Source: Sabulicella glaciei (GTDB lineage Bacteria > Pseudomonadota > Alphaproteobacteria > Acetobacterales > Acetobacteraceae). Taken from it: a stretch of DNA of 64,000 nt. Location of the stretch: assembly GCF_026183895.1 (NCBI RefSeq), contig NZ_JAPFQI010000020.1:1-64000 (forward strand), in the 5' to 3' direction. Below, piece by piece: positions 9,285 to 19,528 of this stretch (its first letter is position 1; each line of letters opens with the position of its first letter). Below the pieces are notes generated by a model, which searched no databases, had not been told where the DNA came from, and saw nothing but the letters and a program-made list of their open reading frames with translations. Position numbers and translations under genes: made by a program.

Positions 9285-12200
9285 GTGGCGTTCCTCCGTG
9301 GAAGGCGAAGGCTGGTGTCGTAGAGGCTTCGGTGCTTGGACCAATCCTCCAATTGGGAGGGTACCTCGGTTATCCCCGCACCAGACCGCACGGCTCCCGT
9401 CGAAGCGAGCATCACACGAGGAGTTGCGCCGCGCCACGAGACGTTCTCACGACTTTGATCGCTCGGGCTACTCCCAAGAGAGCTGCCCTCGCTGCGCCAA
9501 ACCTCGACACGGAACGTGATATCGGTGATGCCAAGGTCGAACGAGTATTCAAGAATTGCTTGTCCAGCCATCGCGCCACCTTCGTAGGTCATGCGCAGGT
9601 AGAATGCGGAAGCGATGCCGAAGCCAGCGATCGAACCGTTGAAGCCTGCGGTGAAGGTCCCAAACAGCTGAGGATTCTGGCTTCCCGCTTGAGTGACGTA
9701 GAGGCCGGTCATAATCCGCCCCACCCCCTCCAGCGGGCCGTAGCTAATTACAGCGGCTCCGCCGAATTCCAGGCTAATGTCTGTCCTGCGGATTCTATTG
9801 GCGTCGGCCTCGAGGTAGACAAATCCGCCGCCGCCATAGGGCGCAGCGGAGATGACGAAGGGAGCATTGCGCGAAGAAAGGGCGATGCGCGCGACGCCCT
9901 CTTTGCCGTCGAAGGGGAGTTCAACGTGTCCGTCAAAGGCAATGTTGGCAAAGCCAATGGTGCCGATGCTCATGCTGGGGACGGCGAGCCGGAACCCGGC
10001 ACGTAGTCCTGCTCCGGCCAACCGCGGCTCCACGTAGGGTCCGTTGGCCTTCGCACCCGTCGAGCCACCACTCTTGTAGCCGAGGTAAGCCGCGAGCGCG
10101 GCAAGGAAGACGAGTTGTCCCGAGGGAACGACCTTGTCGAAGGGAGCATCGAAATGGGGTGACCGGCCTGTACCTGCGGTGAAGGTAAACTTCTTGAAGT
10201 GCAGCGTGAGATAGTCTTTGAGCTCGATTTGGAATGGCGTGAGTGAGGCGTCCACTGCCAAGCTGGCATCGGCACCCGTGCCCTTCACGGCGACGCGCGC
10301 GGTGGCCGTGAGTGAGAGTAGCTTATCGTCGCCTGGCTTGAAGATAATGGAGCCGAGCGTGTAATTCTCTGCCAGATTCAGCTTGTAATCATAGCTCCGG
10401 GTGATTCGGCTAGGTACGAGTTCGGCAAGTTGGTCCTCGATCCGCTTGCGAAGGTCGCCGATGTCAAGAAGCTGCACAATTTGTGCGACGGCGGCTCCTG
10501 CGAGATTTCGCAACAGGTTGTCGAGGATGCGTTGCGGCGCAGCACGGCGAGAATCCCATTCCCTAAGCACAGTGAGGAAGGCCGTGGCGGGCGCTGCGCC
10601 CTTCGACGCCTCCTCGAACCGCATGGCTTCCGCTCGCAATCCGTCTAGAGCGCCCGTCTCACAGGCCGCGCCCGGAGGCAGGCCGAGGAACACCGTGCAG
10701 GCAAGGCGCGCATCGCCTGTCGCACCTAGCCTTTGGTCCGCTGCCGCAAGATTGGTTGCAACGATGTCGCGCGCGTCTGCAAATGCGTCGTATGCCTTCG
10801 CCGCCGCTTTGAGGAGAGGCCTCGCCACGCCTTCCAGCCACTCCTTTACAGCTGGCGCGACGTGGAGGAAAAAAATCCGTTCGAGAATCTTGGTGCCAAT
10901 TCCCTCAAGGGTCTTTGGCAAATCAGAGAGAGCTTTTCGTGCAGCCTGAAGCGCGGCGCCCGCGTCCGCGGGGTCGTTGCTGAGCTTGCTTAGCGCCGCA
11001 GTCAGCTTTGTCGAGGCAGTCCTCAGCGGCTCGACCGCATTCTTGGCCTCGACACTGCCTACCAAAACTTCCAGAGCGGTTTGTATTGCGTCAACACTAG
11101 TGGATGGCAATACAAGAGCCGCAAGCATCCTGCGGGCGACGTCAACTACAGCCTTGACATGCTCCAGCGCCTCGTCGCGCGCTCTTGTCTCCACTTCGGT
11201 TCGCAACTCATTCGCCCGCTTGATAAGCTCATCGAACCATTCGTTCGCTGCCGTCGCCAAGTTGCGCCATGTGGCGACGACGCGGTCCCACTCTGCCACA
11301 GGAAGGCCCGGTACGCAGTTCGGCTCACTTGGGATGGCTGCGGCGAGGCCGTTCTTCGCGTCCCCGAAATCACGGAACGCAATGACCAGTTGGTCCGTCT
11401 TGCCGGCGACCTCGTTCCCCAGTCCACAGGTTGCTACCCAGAGATCCGTGCACCATTGACCTCCCGGCGCCGCCTCAGGTGCGGCGCAGGAACGATCGTG
11501 CGTGCTGCATACGCCAAGTCCGTCCCCCAGTGACTCGATTAACGTGCGAAGCGGTATGAGGACGGCTGTTGCCTTCTCACATACGGCAGGGGCGACACCC
11601 GCCGCCCACTGCGAGAGGTGCTGTCCCACCTCTGCCCTCAGGCGCCGGACGACTTCTGGAAAATCCGCTCTCGCCAATGCGACTGCCAGCGCGTAAATCC
11701 CTGCGACGGCCGGAGGAATGGCCATCCCGTTGATGGTGTTTCGCGTCGCCGCTGCGAAGCGCCGCAGTATAGGCTCGACTGCCCCGCCTTCCTCTTCCGC
11801 GAGAGTCAAAAGGCGCGTACGGACCTCGTCCGCAGTCTTGGTGCGGAGGTCAGGTAGGGTCGGCGGCATACCCTTAATGGCTTCTTCGAACGAGTCGTCG
11901 AGAGCTTTTGCGATCTTCTGGTGGACCCCGTTCAGCAGCGCGCGCTCTGCTTCCGATGCCACGAAGGCGGCGCGAAGCCATGCTTCGCGCACGGGCAGAA
12001 GGAGGTCGCGCGCTCTGTTCAGGGCGAGCTTAATCTGCTCCCCAATTCCCGTGGCGGCGAGCATCTCTTTGGACGCCGTCTCGAGTTTCGAGGCGATCTC
12101 CTGGCGCTCCCGTTCCAGCCTCTCGCGCGCAAATTCGCTTAGCGGCGCGAGCGGCGCTGCTGCTAGTCGTTCTAGTTCCGCCGAAAGGGTTCTGAGCGCG

Positions 12201-15200
12201 AGCGTAGCGCTAGTTACAGCAGAGACAAGACCGGTCGAGTCGCCCGCATCGCACGCCGCGACCGCACGCACTTTGTCCCGCGCTTCCCCAACTAAGTTAA
12301 GAAGATTGCCGTATACTTCGCTCGCGACCACATTGCCGGAGATGGCGCCGTGGAACGTGTGCAGCATGTCGCCGAGGGCACCGAAGCCGTTCTGGACCTC
12401 GTTGGAGCAAGTGAACTCCGTAACTTCTCGCAGAAGCGGTGCGGCCGCGTTCGTTGCCACCTTCTCCAAAAGTTCCTCGAAGCTGATGAGGCCCAGCAGC
12501 TTCGCGCCGTTCCCGAAGAACTTTTGTGGGAGCCCTCCCGCACCGGAGTCCGGAAGTGCGCCGACGGGGCCGACGCGCGCGACACCCTTGATCTGCTGCT
12601 CTGGCCGCCCGATAGCACCGCCGCGGTCTCCTGCCTCGCCGAAGGTCATGCTGGCGCTGACCGGAGCGATGACGTGCAGAAACGTATCGTTCCGGAGACC
12701 ACCACCCTTGCGGGCTTCCTCCTCAGACAAAGTGGTGAAGCCGTCCCGTAGATAATCTGCCGCGTAGCGGACCGTAAGTTCGCCGGGATCGCTACCAGAA
12801 AAGCGCGCGGCCGGGCCATGGCGAAGGAGCGACTCGTGGAGGCGGGGGTAAAAGGGAGGTTGGTCGTCGCTCTCTAGCGCCGAATCCATTGCGTGGTCGC
12901 GGCGGATCGCGACATCGTCCCAGGGATGCGGTGCATCGCCTGGCTCGATCTCCCCGGCACGGCTGTCGGCGCGCAGCACCCATGCCCGAGTTTCGAACAC
13001 TGTGTCTCCAGGACGACGCTCCAGGGCGTAGCGACGTGCCGCGCCCCGGTGGCTGAGGCGGCGGCGGCTGTCGTGCGACTTCAATGCTTTGTCGTACGTT
13101 CCATTATAGTAATCTTGCACCCGCCGCATCTCTACGGGCTCGTGCGCGGCGGCGTTATCCACGAATAGTAACGGAAGATCGAGCACGTCGGATGACCGAT
13201 CGACTCGCAAACGAAACCGCACGTCATTCTCCTTCCCAAGAGCCGTGCGCGGCCAGAAGACGAGGCCAATTCCGCCCTTTCGCCGGAGCGTGCCACGAGG
13301 CTTCTCTTCGTATTCGTCATTGTCAGCCGAAGACGATATGAACGGCTCAATCAGATCTGGTGTCTGTAACGTCAATATCTCCACGGAGCGCGCGGGCCAC
13401 GCCCGCCCCTCGAAAGGTTGGCCAAGCGCGCGGTATGTCTTCGTCGCGGCGGCCACTTGAATGAATAGGCGCTGGCTGAGGTAAGCCACCGGCCCCCCAG
13501 GAACGCCCTCGGGCGGCGGCTCGAAGCGACGCTCCGTCACCTTCACAAGCGTTGCCTTGTGCCCGAGTGGATAGAGAAAGCCCTTGTATAGGACTTCAGT
13601 CACCACCTCGCGGCCGAGCACAACATGGCTGCGCCACCGTTCGACGCTGAACGCCTCAAACAGGTTACGTCCAAGCGCGTCACGTAGCGCTGCAGGTGGC
13701 GTGAAGCGGGCGTCGAGATCGAGCGTTGCGCCCATTGCCGAGAGGCTGAGATGCCGCGTTGAAAGAGCCTGTGGAATGTAGAGCGCTTGATCCCGTACAT
13801 CGTTGGGTTGCAGATCCTTCAGCCGGTAGGCAGGCGGGGGCGCCACTTGGCTAAGGTGTAGCTTTCCATCTGGTCCGCGGCGCGGGATAACAGGAAGGCC
13901 GTGAACGCTAGACAAGCCAACGATTTGGTGTCGATCGTAAGCATCGAGCGATCCGCGGAAGCGAGCGCCCCCGGCGCTTCGAGTCCAACTCGCGCTCGGA
14001 CCGCGGTCGGGCGTCGGCGCGCCTGCGCCGAGCGCTGCGGCGACGAAGTCGGGCGAGCCGATCGCGCGGAGTGTCGGGGGCTGTCCCGGCTGCTCGCGCA
14101 ACTCCGCGCGCCATAGCGGTACCGGCCCATCAGCGCTTGGCGTCGGCGACGTGCGAAACCGGGCGTCCGCGGCAGGAGACAGGTGCATTCGCGCGGGTAG
14201 CGTGATGCGCGTGTGCTTTGGGGAGTCTCTCCAAGTAGCGGGTTCCGTCGAGGCCCAGTCCTCGACTTGCGGCGGCTCGCCGTTGCGAGCCGCCGCGGCG
14301 GTAACCTCTGCGAGGCGAGCACGTGGGTTGTCCCCGGCGCTGATCTCCTGATGGCGCAGGGCGAAGGCAAGTTCGAAAGGGGAGCGCGGTTCGAAGCGTT
14401 GCGCGCGGCGCGTGACGCGCAGTTGCAAATCGTCCCATTTGAGCAGGTCTGCCAACGTATAGTTCCGCTCGGATACGCCAGTAGCGGCGCTCCCCTGGGA
14501 GCAGGGCCACTCAAACACGAGATGGGTAACCCCCGCGGCGCGCGCCTCAACCGGGAGGATCGTGTTTGGTGGCTGGTGAGGAACGCAATCACCCTGATTC
14601 TGACCGCACCACGGGAAAGGTTCCGCGTAGGCCGCGTGCAGCGCCGACGCCACCGCAGCCGACGCGCCGGGATCGGGGAAGTCCCTCGTCGCGGCCCACA
14701 TCGTCCGGATGGAGGTGGCGATCGCGGGATCGCTAAACTCTGCCTCCCAAGGCGTCGCCCCCGAAGCGCTGGGGGCGCCCCAGGCCGACTTATCGAAGAA
14801 CTGCGCAGGCATGCCCGCACGCCCGACGTCGGCGGCTCGACGAGTCCGCCACGCTGCCTGGACTAGAGCATGATCGTCGTCGCGTCGCTCTGCTTCCAGC
14901 AACAGCGCCTGTAGCAGCGCTGAAGCCCCTGCCTCGTCCGTCGGCGGGTAGGTGGCGACGAGGTCAGCGACGACGATACGCGGTACGCCGAGGGTCAATT
15001 GGCTCAGGCTCGGGCGAGGTACAGTCACTACCTCGCGCGCTGCGCGGCGAGCCTGCGGTGTAAAGGCAAAATCGGCGCCGAACCAGTAATAGTCGGGGTG
15101 ACTCTCGGTGGAGCCGATCAGCAACGCCTTCAGGCGCTCACGGTAACGTACGAGGAAATCCTCAAACTCTTTCGTGTAGCGCCCGCTATCCCGTAATTCC

Positions 15201-16696
15201 TTGTCCAGCGCGGCCCGCTCCCCTGGCAAGCGGGCACGGGCCGCCTCGGACGGTTTGCCGTCCTGAGCATCAGCCGAAATCTCCGGAGTGGGAACCTGCG
15301 GGCGGCGGCGAGCGTAGGCGTGTTCTAACACATGCTGCGGCGGGAACTCCACACGCAGCAGTGGGGAGCGGACCGAACCGGTCGGGCATGCACCCACACC
15401 ACTGGGGAGCCGCAACATAGCGCCACGGTCCCCAACCACCAGCCCGACACCATCGAACCCGAAGACCAGGCTGAGAAGGTCGCGTTCCCGCCGAACGCGC
15501 AACCTCGCTTGATCCAGCGATAGCTCGACAGCAGGCCCGCTCCCGGAAAGCCGCGCGATGCCCGCCATTCCCGCATCCGACCCGGCCCCGAGCCAGAACG
15601 CAAGGCGCGGGTAGTTTGTAAAGTCCAGCCGCCCCTGGTCGGCGTACCCCGGCACACCGTCACCTAGCGGCAGGCGAATATCGTAGTGCGTAAGCGCCGC
15701 GCTGACATCAAACTTCGTGACGGCGCCGGCCCGTGCGGAGAGCCGCACGTCTGCGGGACCGTCGCGCGTTCCCGTTACGATGAAGTTGCCACCGGGAGCC
15801 GAAACTCGTTGGTCCCGCACGGCCACCCGCAGGACGATTTCAGCCGCCTTACTCCCAGAGGAGTCGAGACCGAATGCTGCTCGCTCCGGTCCCCCTGCGG
15901 CATCGGCAAGGCGAAGCCCGAACGACCCCACCGAGAGCCGCAGTTCGGTCCCCTCTACCACCAAACCCGACTGGAGAATGGGTGAGCGGATGGCTCGGAC
16001 CGTGGACGTCCTACCAGTGAGCCGCACTGTGCGCTCCGCCCGCCGCCCAATCTCAACGTCAAAGGGCATGGATGTCGGCAACTCCGCCCGCGCCAGGGTG
16101 GTCACGTCGCCGTCTCCCGCGATCCCTGGAAGCAGTCGCCACTGCGTGACGCGAGGAACCCCCAGCCAAACCTCGCCTGCATTTGGGAGATCTAGGTGAG
16201 TGGAAAGGTCACGGCGCAGCCAGAGCCGAGCGCCGGCAAGCCTCGTCTCAGCTGGCAAGATCGCCGCGAGGGGCCGCGCCATGGCGGCCGTGAGGGCACG
16301 CCCGAGCTCGAATGATGCTTCAGCGGTAGATGGGACAGGAGCGGGTATGAAAGAGATAAGAGGACCGCTCCCTATCGTGAGCGTTGCATTTACAAACCAG
16401 GATGTGTTTCGCTCCTCGAATGCGATCCTAAGCAGAGTCGGGCGATCGAGAAGGCGGCCGTTGACCAAAAGGAGTTTGTTAGCCACTCCACTAACGAGTT
16501 CGACCGTCACTTCCTCACCGAACGCATTCCTGAGCGTTTGACTGGGAACTGCCCAGACGGGGATACCGTCGCGGTTCACGGTGAAACCGGTAGCCGTCAC
16601 ATTCACGTCAAGCGGTTCTGCTGCGCTCGCAGGAACAGCAGCGGCAGCAAGGGAGACAAGGACTTCTCGTCGCCGGATGAAGAGGTTTTGCGTCAC
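9281..16696 (-). CDS. Giant exported protein of unknown function (2471 aa)
   Basis: The N-terminus reads MTQNLFIRRREVLVSLAAAAVPASA, a signal with a run of arginines before the hydrophobic core, suggestive of Tat export with cleavage after ASA. GTG 16696 is preceded by AGGGAG. By eye three zones can be told apart: a mixed beta-rich part (about residues 30-1400); a long helical Ala/Glu/Leu-rich part (about 1400-2080, with runs such as LERERQEIASKLETASKEM) that could form coiled coils; and a beta-rich Gly-rich C-terminal part (about 2100-2420, with SYGPLEGVGRIMTGLYV). The last 50 residues are Ser/Arg-rich. I know no family for it. Nearby minus-strand genes encode exported hydrolases, so a cell-envelope or secreted role is plausible. 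The stop overlaps the start of the 1636-residue partner gene. Confidence 0.7.
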   Translation of the reverse strand: MTQNLFIRRREVLVSLAAAAVPASAAEPLDVNVTATGFTVNRDGIPVWAVPSQTLRNAFGEEVTVELVSGVANKLLLVNGRLLDRPTLLRIAFEERNTSWFVNATLTIGSGPLISFIPAPVPSTAEASFELGRALTAAMARPLAAILPAETRLAGARLWLRRDLSTHLDLPNAGEVWLGVPRVTQWRLLPGIAGDGDVTTLARAELPTSMPFDVEIGRRAERTVRLTGRTSTVRAIRSPILQSGLVVEGTELRLSVGSFGLRLADAAGGPERAAFGLDSSGSKAAEIVLRVAVRDQRVSAPGGNFIVTGTRDGPADVRLSARAGAVTKFDVSAALTHYDIRLPLGDGVPGYADQGRLDFTNYPRLAFWLGAGSDAGMAGIARLSGSGPAVELSLDQARLRVRRERDLLSLVFGFDGVGLVVGDRGAMLRLPSGVGACPTGSVRSPLLRVEFPPQHVLEHAYARRRPQVPTPEISADAQDGKPSEAARARLPGERAALDKELRDSGRYTKEFEDFLVRYRERLKALLIGSTESHPDYYWFGADFAFTPQARRAAREVVTVPRPSLSQLTLGVPRIVVADLVATYPPTDEAGASALLQALLLEAERRDDDHALVQAAWRTRRAADVGRAGMPAQFFDKSAWGAPSASGATPWEAEFSDPAIATSIRTMWAATRDFPDPGASAAVASALHAAYAEPFPWCGQNQGDCVPHQPPNTILPVEARAAGVTHLVFEWPCSQGSAATGVSERNYTLADLLKWDDLQLRVTRRAQRFEPRSPFELAFALRHQEISAGDNPRARLAEVTAAAARNGEPPQVEDWASTEPATWRDSPKHTRITLPARMHLSPAADARFRTSPTPSADGPVPLWRAELREQPGQPPTLRAIGSPDFVAAALGAGAPTPDRGPSASWTRSAGGARFRGSLDAYDRHQIVGLSSVHGLPVIPRRGPDGKLHLSQVAPPPAYRLKDLQPNDVRDQALYIPQALSTRHLSLSAMGATLDLDARFTPPAALRDALGRNLFEAFSVERWRSHVVLGREVVTEVLYKGFLYPLGHKATLVKVTERRFEPPPEGVPGGPVAYLSQRLFIQVAAATKTYRALGQPFEGRAWPARSVEILTLQTPDLIEPFISSSADNDEYEEKPRGTLRRKGGIGLVFWPRTALGKENDVRFRLRVDRSSDVLDLPLLFVDNAAAHEPVEMRRVQDYYNGTYDKALKSHDSRRRLSHRGAARRYALERRPGDTVFETRAWVLRADSRAGEIEPGDAPHPWDDVAIRRDHAMDSALESDDQPPFYPRLHESLLRHGPAARFSGSDPGELTVRYAADYLRDGFTTLSEEEARKGGGLRNDTFLHVIAPVSASMTFGEAGDRGGAIGRPEQQIKGVARVGPVGALPDSGAGGLPQKFFGNGAKLLGLISFEELLEKVATNAAAPLLREVTEFTCSNEVQNGFGALGDMLHTFHGAISGNVVASEVYGNLLNLVGEARDKVRAVAACDAGDSTGLVSAVTSATLALRTLSAELERLAAAPLAPLSEFARERLERERQEIASKLETASKEMLAATGIGEQIKLALNRARDLLLPVREAWLRAAFVASEAERALLNGVHQKIAKALDDSFEEAIKGMPPTLPDLRTKTADEVRTRLLTLAEEEGGAVEPILRRFAAATRNTINGMAIPPAVAGIYALAVALARADFPEVVRRLRAEVGQHLSQWAAGVAPAVCEKATAVLIPLRTLIESLGDGLGVCSTHDRSCAAPEAAPGGQWCTDLWVATCGLGNEVAGKTDQLVIAFRDFGDAKNGLAAAIPSEPNCVPGLPVAEWDRVVATWRNLATAANEWFDELIKRANELRTEVETRARDEALEHVKAVVDVARRMLAALVLPSTSVDAIQTALEVLVGSVEAKNAVEPLRTASTKLTAALSKLSNDPADAGAALQAARKALSDLPKTLEGIGTKILERIFFLHVAPAVKEWLEGVARPLLKAAAKAYDAFADARDIVATNLAAADQRLGATGDARLACTVFLGLPPGAACETGALDGLRAEAMRFEEASKGAAPATAFLTVLREWDSRRAAPQRILDNLLRNLAGAAVAQIVQLLDIGDLRKRIEDQLAELVPSRITRSYDYKLNLAENYTLGSIIFKPGDDKLLSLTATARVAVKGTGADASLAVDASLTPFQIELKDYLTLHFKKFTFTAGTGRSPHFDAPFDKVVPSGQLVFLAALAAYLGYKSGGSTGAKANGPYVEPRLAGAGLRAGFRLAVPSMSIGTIGFANIAFDGHVELPFDGKEGVARIALSSRNAPFVISAAPYGGGGFVYLEADANRIRRTDISLEFGGAAVISYGPLEGVGRIMTGLYVTQAGSQNPQLFGTFTAGFNGSIAGFGIASAFYLRMTYEGGAMAGQAILEYSFDLGITDITFRVEVWRSEGSSLGSSPSDQSRENVSWRGATPRVMLASTGAVRSGAGITEVPSQLEDWSKHRSLYDTSLRLPRRNAT

Positions 16697-17285
16697 GCGA
16701 CAGCTCCCTGTTCAATGATCCAACCGCTTGAAAGCGCCTTGCTCTCTAACCGCGATCGATTGCCGAGCTCTGGATCAATACTTAAATATCGGGTTAACCT
16801 GAGCACGTAACAGCAAGCCTCTCCAGACGGATGCAATTAGTCGCAATCGATCTTGCGCGTCTTCGCCTCAAATATGACCGCTGTGGTCATGCCCGATTGA
16901 GTGACTTGCTATCCTGGATTGAGCCCGACGTCGCCGCAGCTCACTTGATCGGTGCCGCTCGTCCGGTCGATGCATTCATAGCGGCATTGGGCCTGTCCCG
17001 GGTGAGATCTCGGACGACGGCTCTCGACTCTCTACGTTCGTACTCACACCATAATTCGGAAGTCGCGAGTGCAGCGTCTTCCTGGGGCGAGAGAGGAAAG
17101 GAGAAGTGTGGCGCATAATACCATCCCGAAGCTCTCCTCAATAAGAATGTGTGGCGGTACGGGTGCCTCTTGACGCCAGCGTGACAATGCTCTCCGTGGC
17201 CGAAGCCTCGGGACATCCTATCGTTACCAGCACCTGTGATGACCTAGGACAGAAGCGAAAGACCGAGTCCTGTGAAGCCTCAGCC
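16697..17285. other. Intergenic, probable promoter region of the giant-gene operon
   Basis: No protein family is recognisable here. The first 120 bases are relatively AT-rich, including a TTAAATAT stretch, and must hold the promoter of the giant genes if they have their own. Short frames on both strands (about 90 codons) lack family motifs and a good ribosome binding site, so I leave them out. Confidence 0.4.
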
Positions 17286-17648
17286 TTAGCCACAGCCAGG
17301 ATGGCCGATTGGCGGGGTCACTTCTCGCCACTGACCATTGTCTCCGCACTGCTGATAAGTTGTTCCAAGGCAGAGTTCGGCGCCGGGAGAAAAGTGGCCG
17401 GTGCAAAGCGTTCCCGGGTAAGAACCAGGAGGGAAGTCAGAGCCCCCGCCAGGAACACCTGGAAACGCACATGAACCGCGCTGACGCCACGCGTTTGGTG
17501 CCGTGCATTGGTGAGAGACGCGTCGAAAGCAGGATTCAAACCCCAGACTGTAAGCCCTCTGCTCGTAAGCGCAGGCGGCTCCTTGTGCCGAAGCAAGACC
17601 GTGCATTCCACATACGAGCAGCAAAGCACCCAAGGTGTGGCGGATCAT
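17286..17648 (-). CDS. Small secreted cysteine-rich protein (120 aa)
   Basis: ATG 17648 is preceded by AGGAAGAGAG. The first 22 residues (MIRHTLGALLLVCGMHGLASAQ) form a Sec signal peptide. The mature part has eight Cys residues spaced like disulphide pairs (CAYEQ, ESCFR, HQC, GSC, TLC, ELC, QQC, GC), plus aromatic residues and Gly/Pro turns. The patterns CTGHFSPGAELC and YQQCGDNGQWREV resemble short repeats of secreted cell-surface or carbohydrate-binding modules, but I cannot name a family. It lies upstream of the giant pair on the same strand, about 590 bases away, and may belong to the same exported set. Confidence 0.7.
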   Translation of the reverse strand: MIRHTLGALLLVCGMHGLASAQGAACAYEQRAYSLGFESCFRRVSHQCTAPNAWRQRGSCAFPGVPGGGSDFPPGSYPGTLCTGHFSPGAELCLGTTYQQCGDNGQWREVTPPIGHPGCG

Positions 17649-17977
17649 TGCTCTCTTCCTTTTGTCAAAGCGAGGAAAGCATGCGACCCTTGGCGCCGCA
17701 AGAACATTGTTCCTCAAAAATTTGATTGAGCTTCTGTCGGCTATCGGGTGCAAAGTCAACCTGATCGCGCCTAGGTTGGTCGACTGCTTGGAGCACAATT
17801 CAAGTTGTGCCACCGGAGCCACGAGACTGCGCCGGTGGTGATCTAGTACAGCGCGAAAACGTCGACACGGCTTCAAAGTGAAGTGCCGTCGAAGCGTTGA
17901 GGTGACACGGCGGAAGTGGTCCGGTCCTGATGTTGGCTTTTCGGCGGATTTCCCCAGATTGGATGGAGAGATTGGCC

Positions 17978-18238
17978 ATGAAAAAGCGATACTCGGTGGA
18001 GCAGATCGTGGCGGCGCTGAAGCAGGGCCGAATTGGGCCTGCCGGTGGCCGACCTGATCCGCAGGCTCGGCATTTCCGAGCAGACCTTTTACCGGTGGAA
18101 GAAGCAGTATGCGGGGCTGGAGACCGACCAGGTCCGGGAGTTCAAGCAGCTCGCCGAAGAGAACGCCCGCTTGAAGAAGCTGGTGGCGGAGCTCAGCCTG
18201 GACAAAGCCGTGCTGCAGGACGTGCTGTCAAAAAATGT
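17978..18238 (+). pseudogene. IS3-family (IS407-like) orfA, frameshifted
   Basis: From ATG 17978 the frame reads MKKRYSVEQIVAALKQ, then after a shift near 18028 LPVADLIRRLGISEQTFYRWKKQYAGLETDQ and EENARLKKLVAELSLDKAVLQDVLSK. This is the HTH plus leucine-zipper protein of IS3 elements. Its end (GTCAAAAAATG) is cut by IS110 element A and resumes after it at 19589 with GGTGAGGCCC. It is therefore one half of an IS3 element split by an insertion, with its orfB at 19589-19843. Confidence 0.75.
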
Positions 18239-18254
18239 ATGGTCGGCCCCGCCC

Positions 18255-18475
18255 GTGCAAGGGTCGTGATCGCTCCGACGGTTCCAGTCTGCATAAATGT
18301 ATCCGGCCTCTCGCGAGTGAGCTGCTGTTGCAGCCAGGCCATGATGAGATCCGCGCGCACCGTTCTCGAATAACGCTTCGGGCACAAGGCCCGCTTTTTT
18401 GCTCAGAGCTTACGCTGCGCCGATCCACTGTCTCGTCATCACGTTCCCGAACCTCGCAGTCTGTCGTAGGTGCCG
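18255..18475 (-). ncRNA. Candidate guide (seek/bridge) RNA region of IS110 A
   Basis: This noncoding stretch lies 3' of transposase A, inside the element. It has no open frame of note and contains several hairpins. IS1111-type relatives encode their target-choosing RNA on this side. Strand and limits are inferred; no RNA boundaries can be read from the sequence. Confidence 0.3.
18379..18400 (+). terminator. Hairpin followed by six T
   Basis: CGGGC-ACAAG-GCCCG-C-TTTTTT forms a five-pair stem with a T run on the plus strand. It could stop transcripts entering IS110 A from the IS3 side, against the transposase gene, or be part of the element's RNA fold. Confidence 0.4.
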
Positions 18476-19528
18476 TCAGGCCATGGCCGGACCGCGCCGT
18501 TCGTAGGTCGCACCCGGCTTGGTGATCACCACCCAGGCAACGCGGGCGATCTTCGCGGCAAGCGCCACGGTCACCTTGTTGCCATGCATGCGCTTCTCCA
18601 ACCCGTCGATCCAGCCGCCCAGGCGGTCCCGGGACCGGTCGAGGTGCATCACGCAGGATCGTGCCCCGTGAACGAGCAGGCGTCGCAGATAGGAGCTGCC
18701 CCGCTTGCTGATGCCGAGCAGCGTCGTCCGGCCGCCGGTCGAGTGCTCCCGCGGCACAAGGCCGAGCCAGGCCGCCATGTCGCGCGCCTTTCGGAACTGC
18801 CGGCCCGCCCCAGCGGCCGCCAGCAGGGCGGTCGCGCCCAGCGGCCCGATGCCGGGGATCGTCATGAGGCGCCGAGCGACGTCGCTGGACGCGGCGGTTG
18901 CCTCGATGTCGCCGCTGACCTCGGCAATCCGCCCCTCGAGCTGCCTCACGTCCTCGAACAGCGCCGCGAGCAGGCGCCGCATGGCGGGCGTCAGGTCGTT
19001 CGTGTCATCCGCCAGGACGCGCGGCAGATCGGCCTTGAACTTCCCCGCCCCCTGATGCATCGCGATGCCGTACTCCAGGCAGAACGCTCGCATCTGGCAG
19101 ATCACGCGCGTGCGCTGGGCGACGAGACGGTCGCGCACGCGATGGAGCGCTTGCAGGTCGATCTGTTCGGGGCTCCTGACCTCGACGAACCGCATCGTCG
19201 GACGCGAGACGGCCTCGGCGATCGCCTCGGCATCGATGATGTCGTTTTTGTTCGACTTCACGTAGGGCTTCACGAACTTGGCCGGGACGATGCGCACCGT
19301 GTGACCGAAGGCCATGATTTTGCGGGCCAGCCATTGGGAGCCGGGGCAGGCCTCCATGCCCACCACGGTCGGCGAGGCCCGTTCAAAGAACTGCAGGACC
19401 GTGTCACGTCGGAACGTCGCCTTCTGCACGGGCGTGCCGACCGCATCGAGGCCAACGACGTGGAAGACGTTCTTGCCGATGTCGACACCGAAGATCGCGG
19501 CGTCACGCGGCGCGTTGCGCACTTTCAT
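18476..19528 (-). CDS. IS110-family transposase A (350 aa)
   Basis: This is a DEDD-type recombinase that moves its element by guide-RNA-directed recombination. The N-terminal RuvC-like domain shows FGVDIGKNVFHVVG (first Asp), VVGMEAC (Glu) and KSNKNDIIDAEAIAEAV (paired Asp). The C-terminal Tnp20 domain shows IPGIGPLGATALLAA (HhH-like) and GSSYLRRLLVHGARS with the serine block. Length is normal and no frameshift is visible, so it may be active. The ATG at 19528 is preceded by AGAAGGAGGAGC. Confidence 0.9.
   Translation of the reverse strand: MKVRNAPRDAAIFGVDIGKNVFHVVGLDAVGTPVQKATFRRDTVLQFFERASPTVVGMEACPGSQWLARKIMAFGHTVRIVPAKFVKPYVKSNKNDIIDAEAIAEAVSRPTMRFVEVRSPEQIDLQALHRVRDRLVAQRTRVICQMRAFCLEYGIAMHQGAGKFKADLPRVLADDTNDLTPAMRRLLAALFEDVRQLEGRIAEVSGDIEATAASSDVARRLMTIPGIGPLGATALLAAAGAGRQFRKARDMAAWLGLVPREHSTGGRTTLLGISKRGSSYLRRLLVHGARSCVMHLDRSRDRLGGWIDGLEKRMHGNKVTVALAAKIARVAWVVITKPGATYERRGPAMA

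Noticed and set aside
9281-16696. Giant protein as a repeat adhesin or RTX toxin
   Set aside because: No Gly-Asp nonapeptide repeats, no long identical repeats and no C-terminal secretion signal of the RTX type could be seen.
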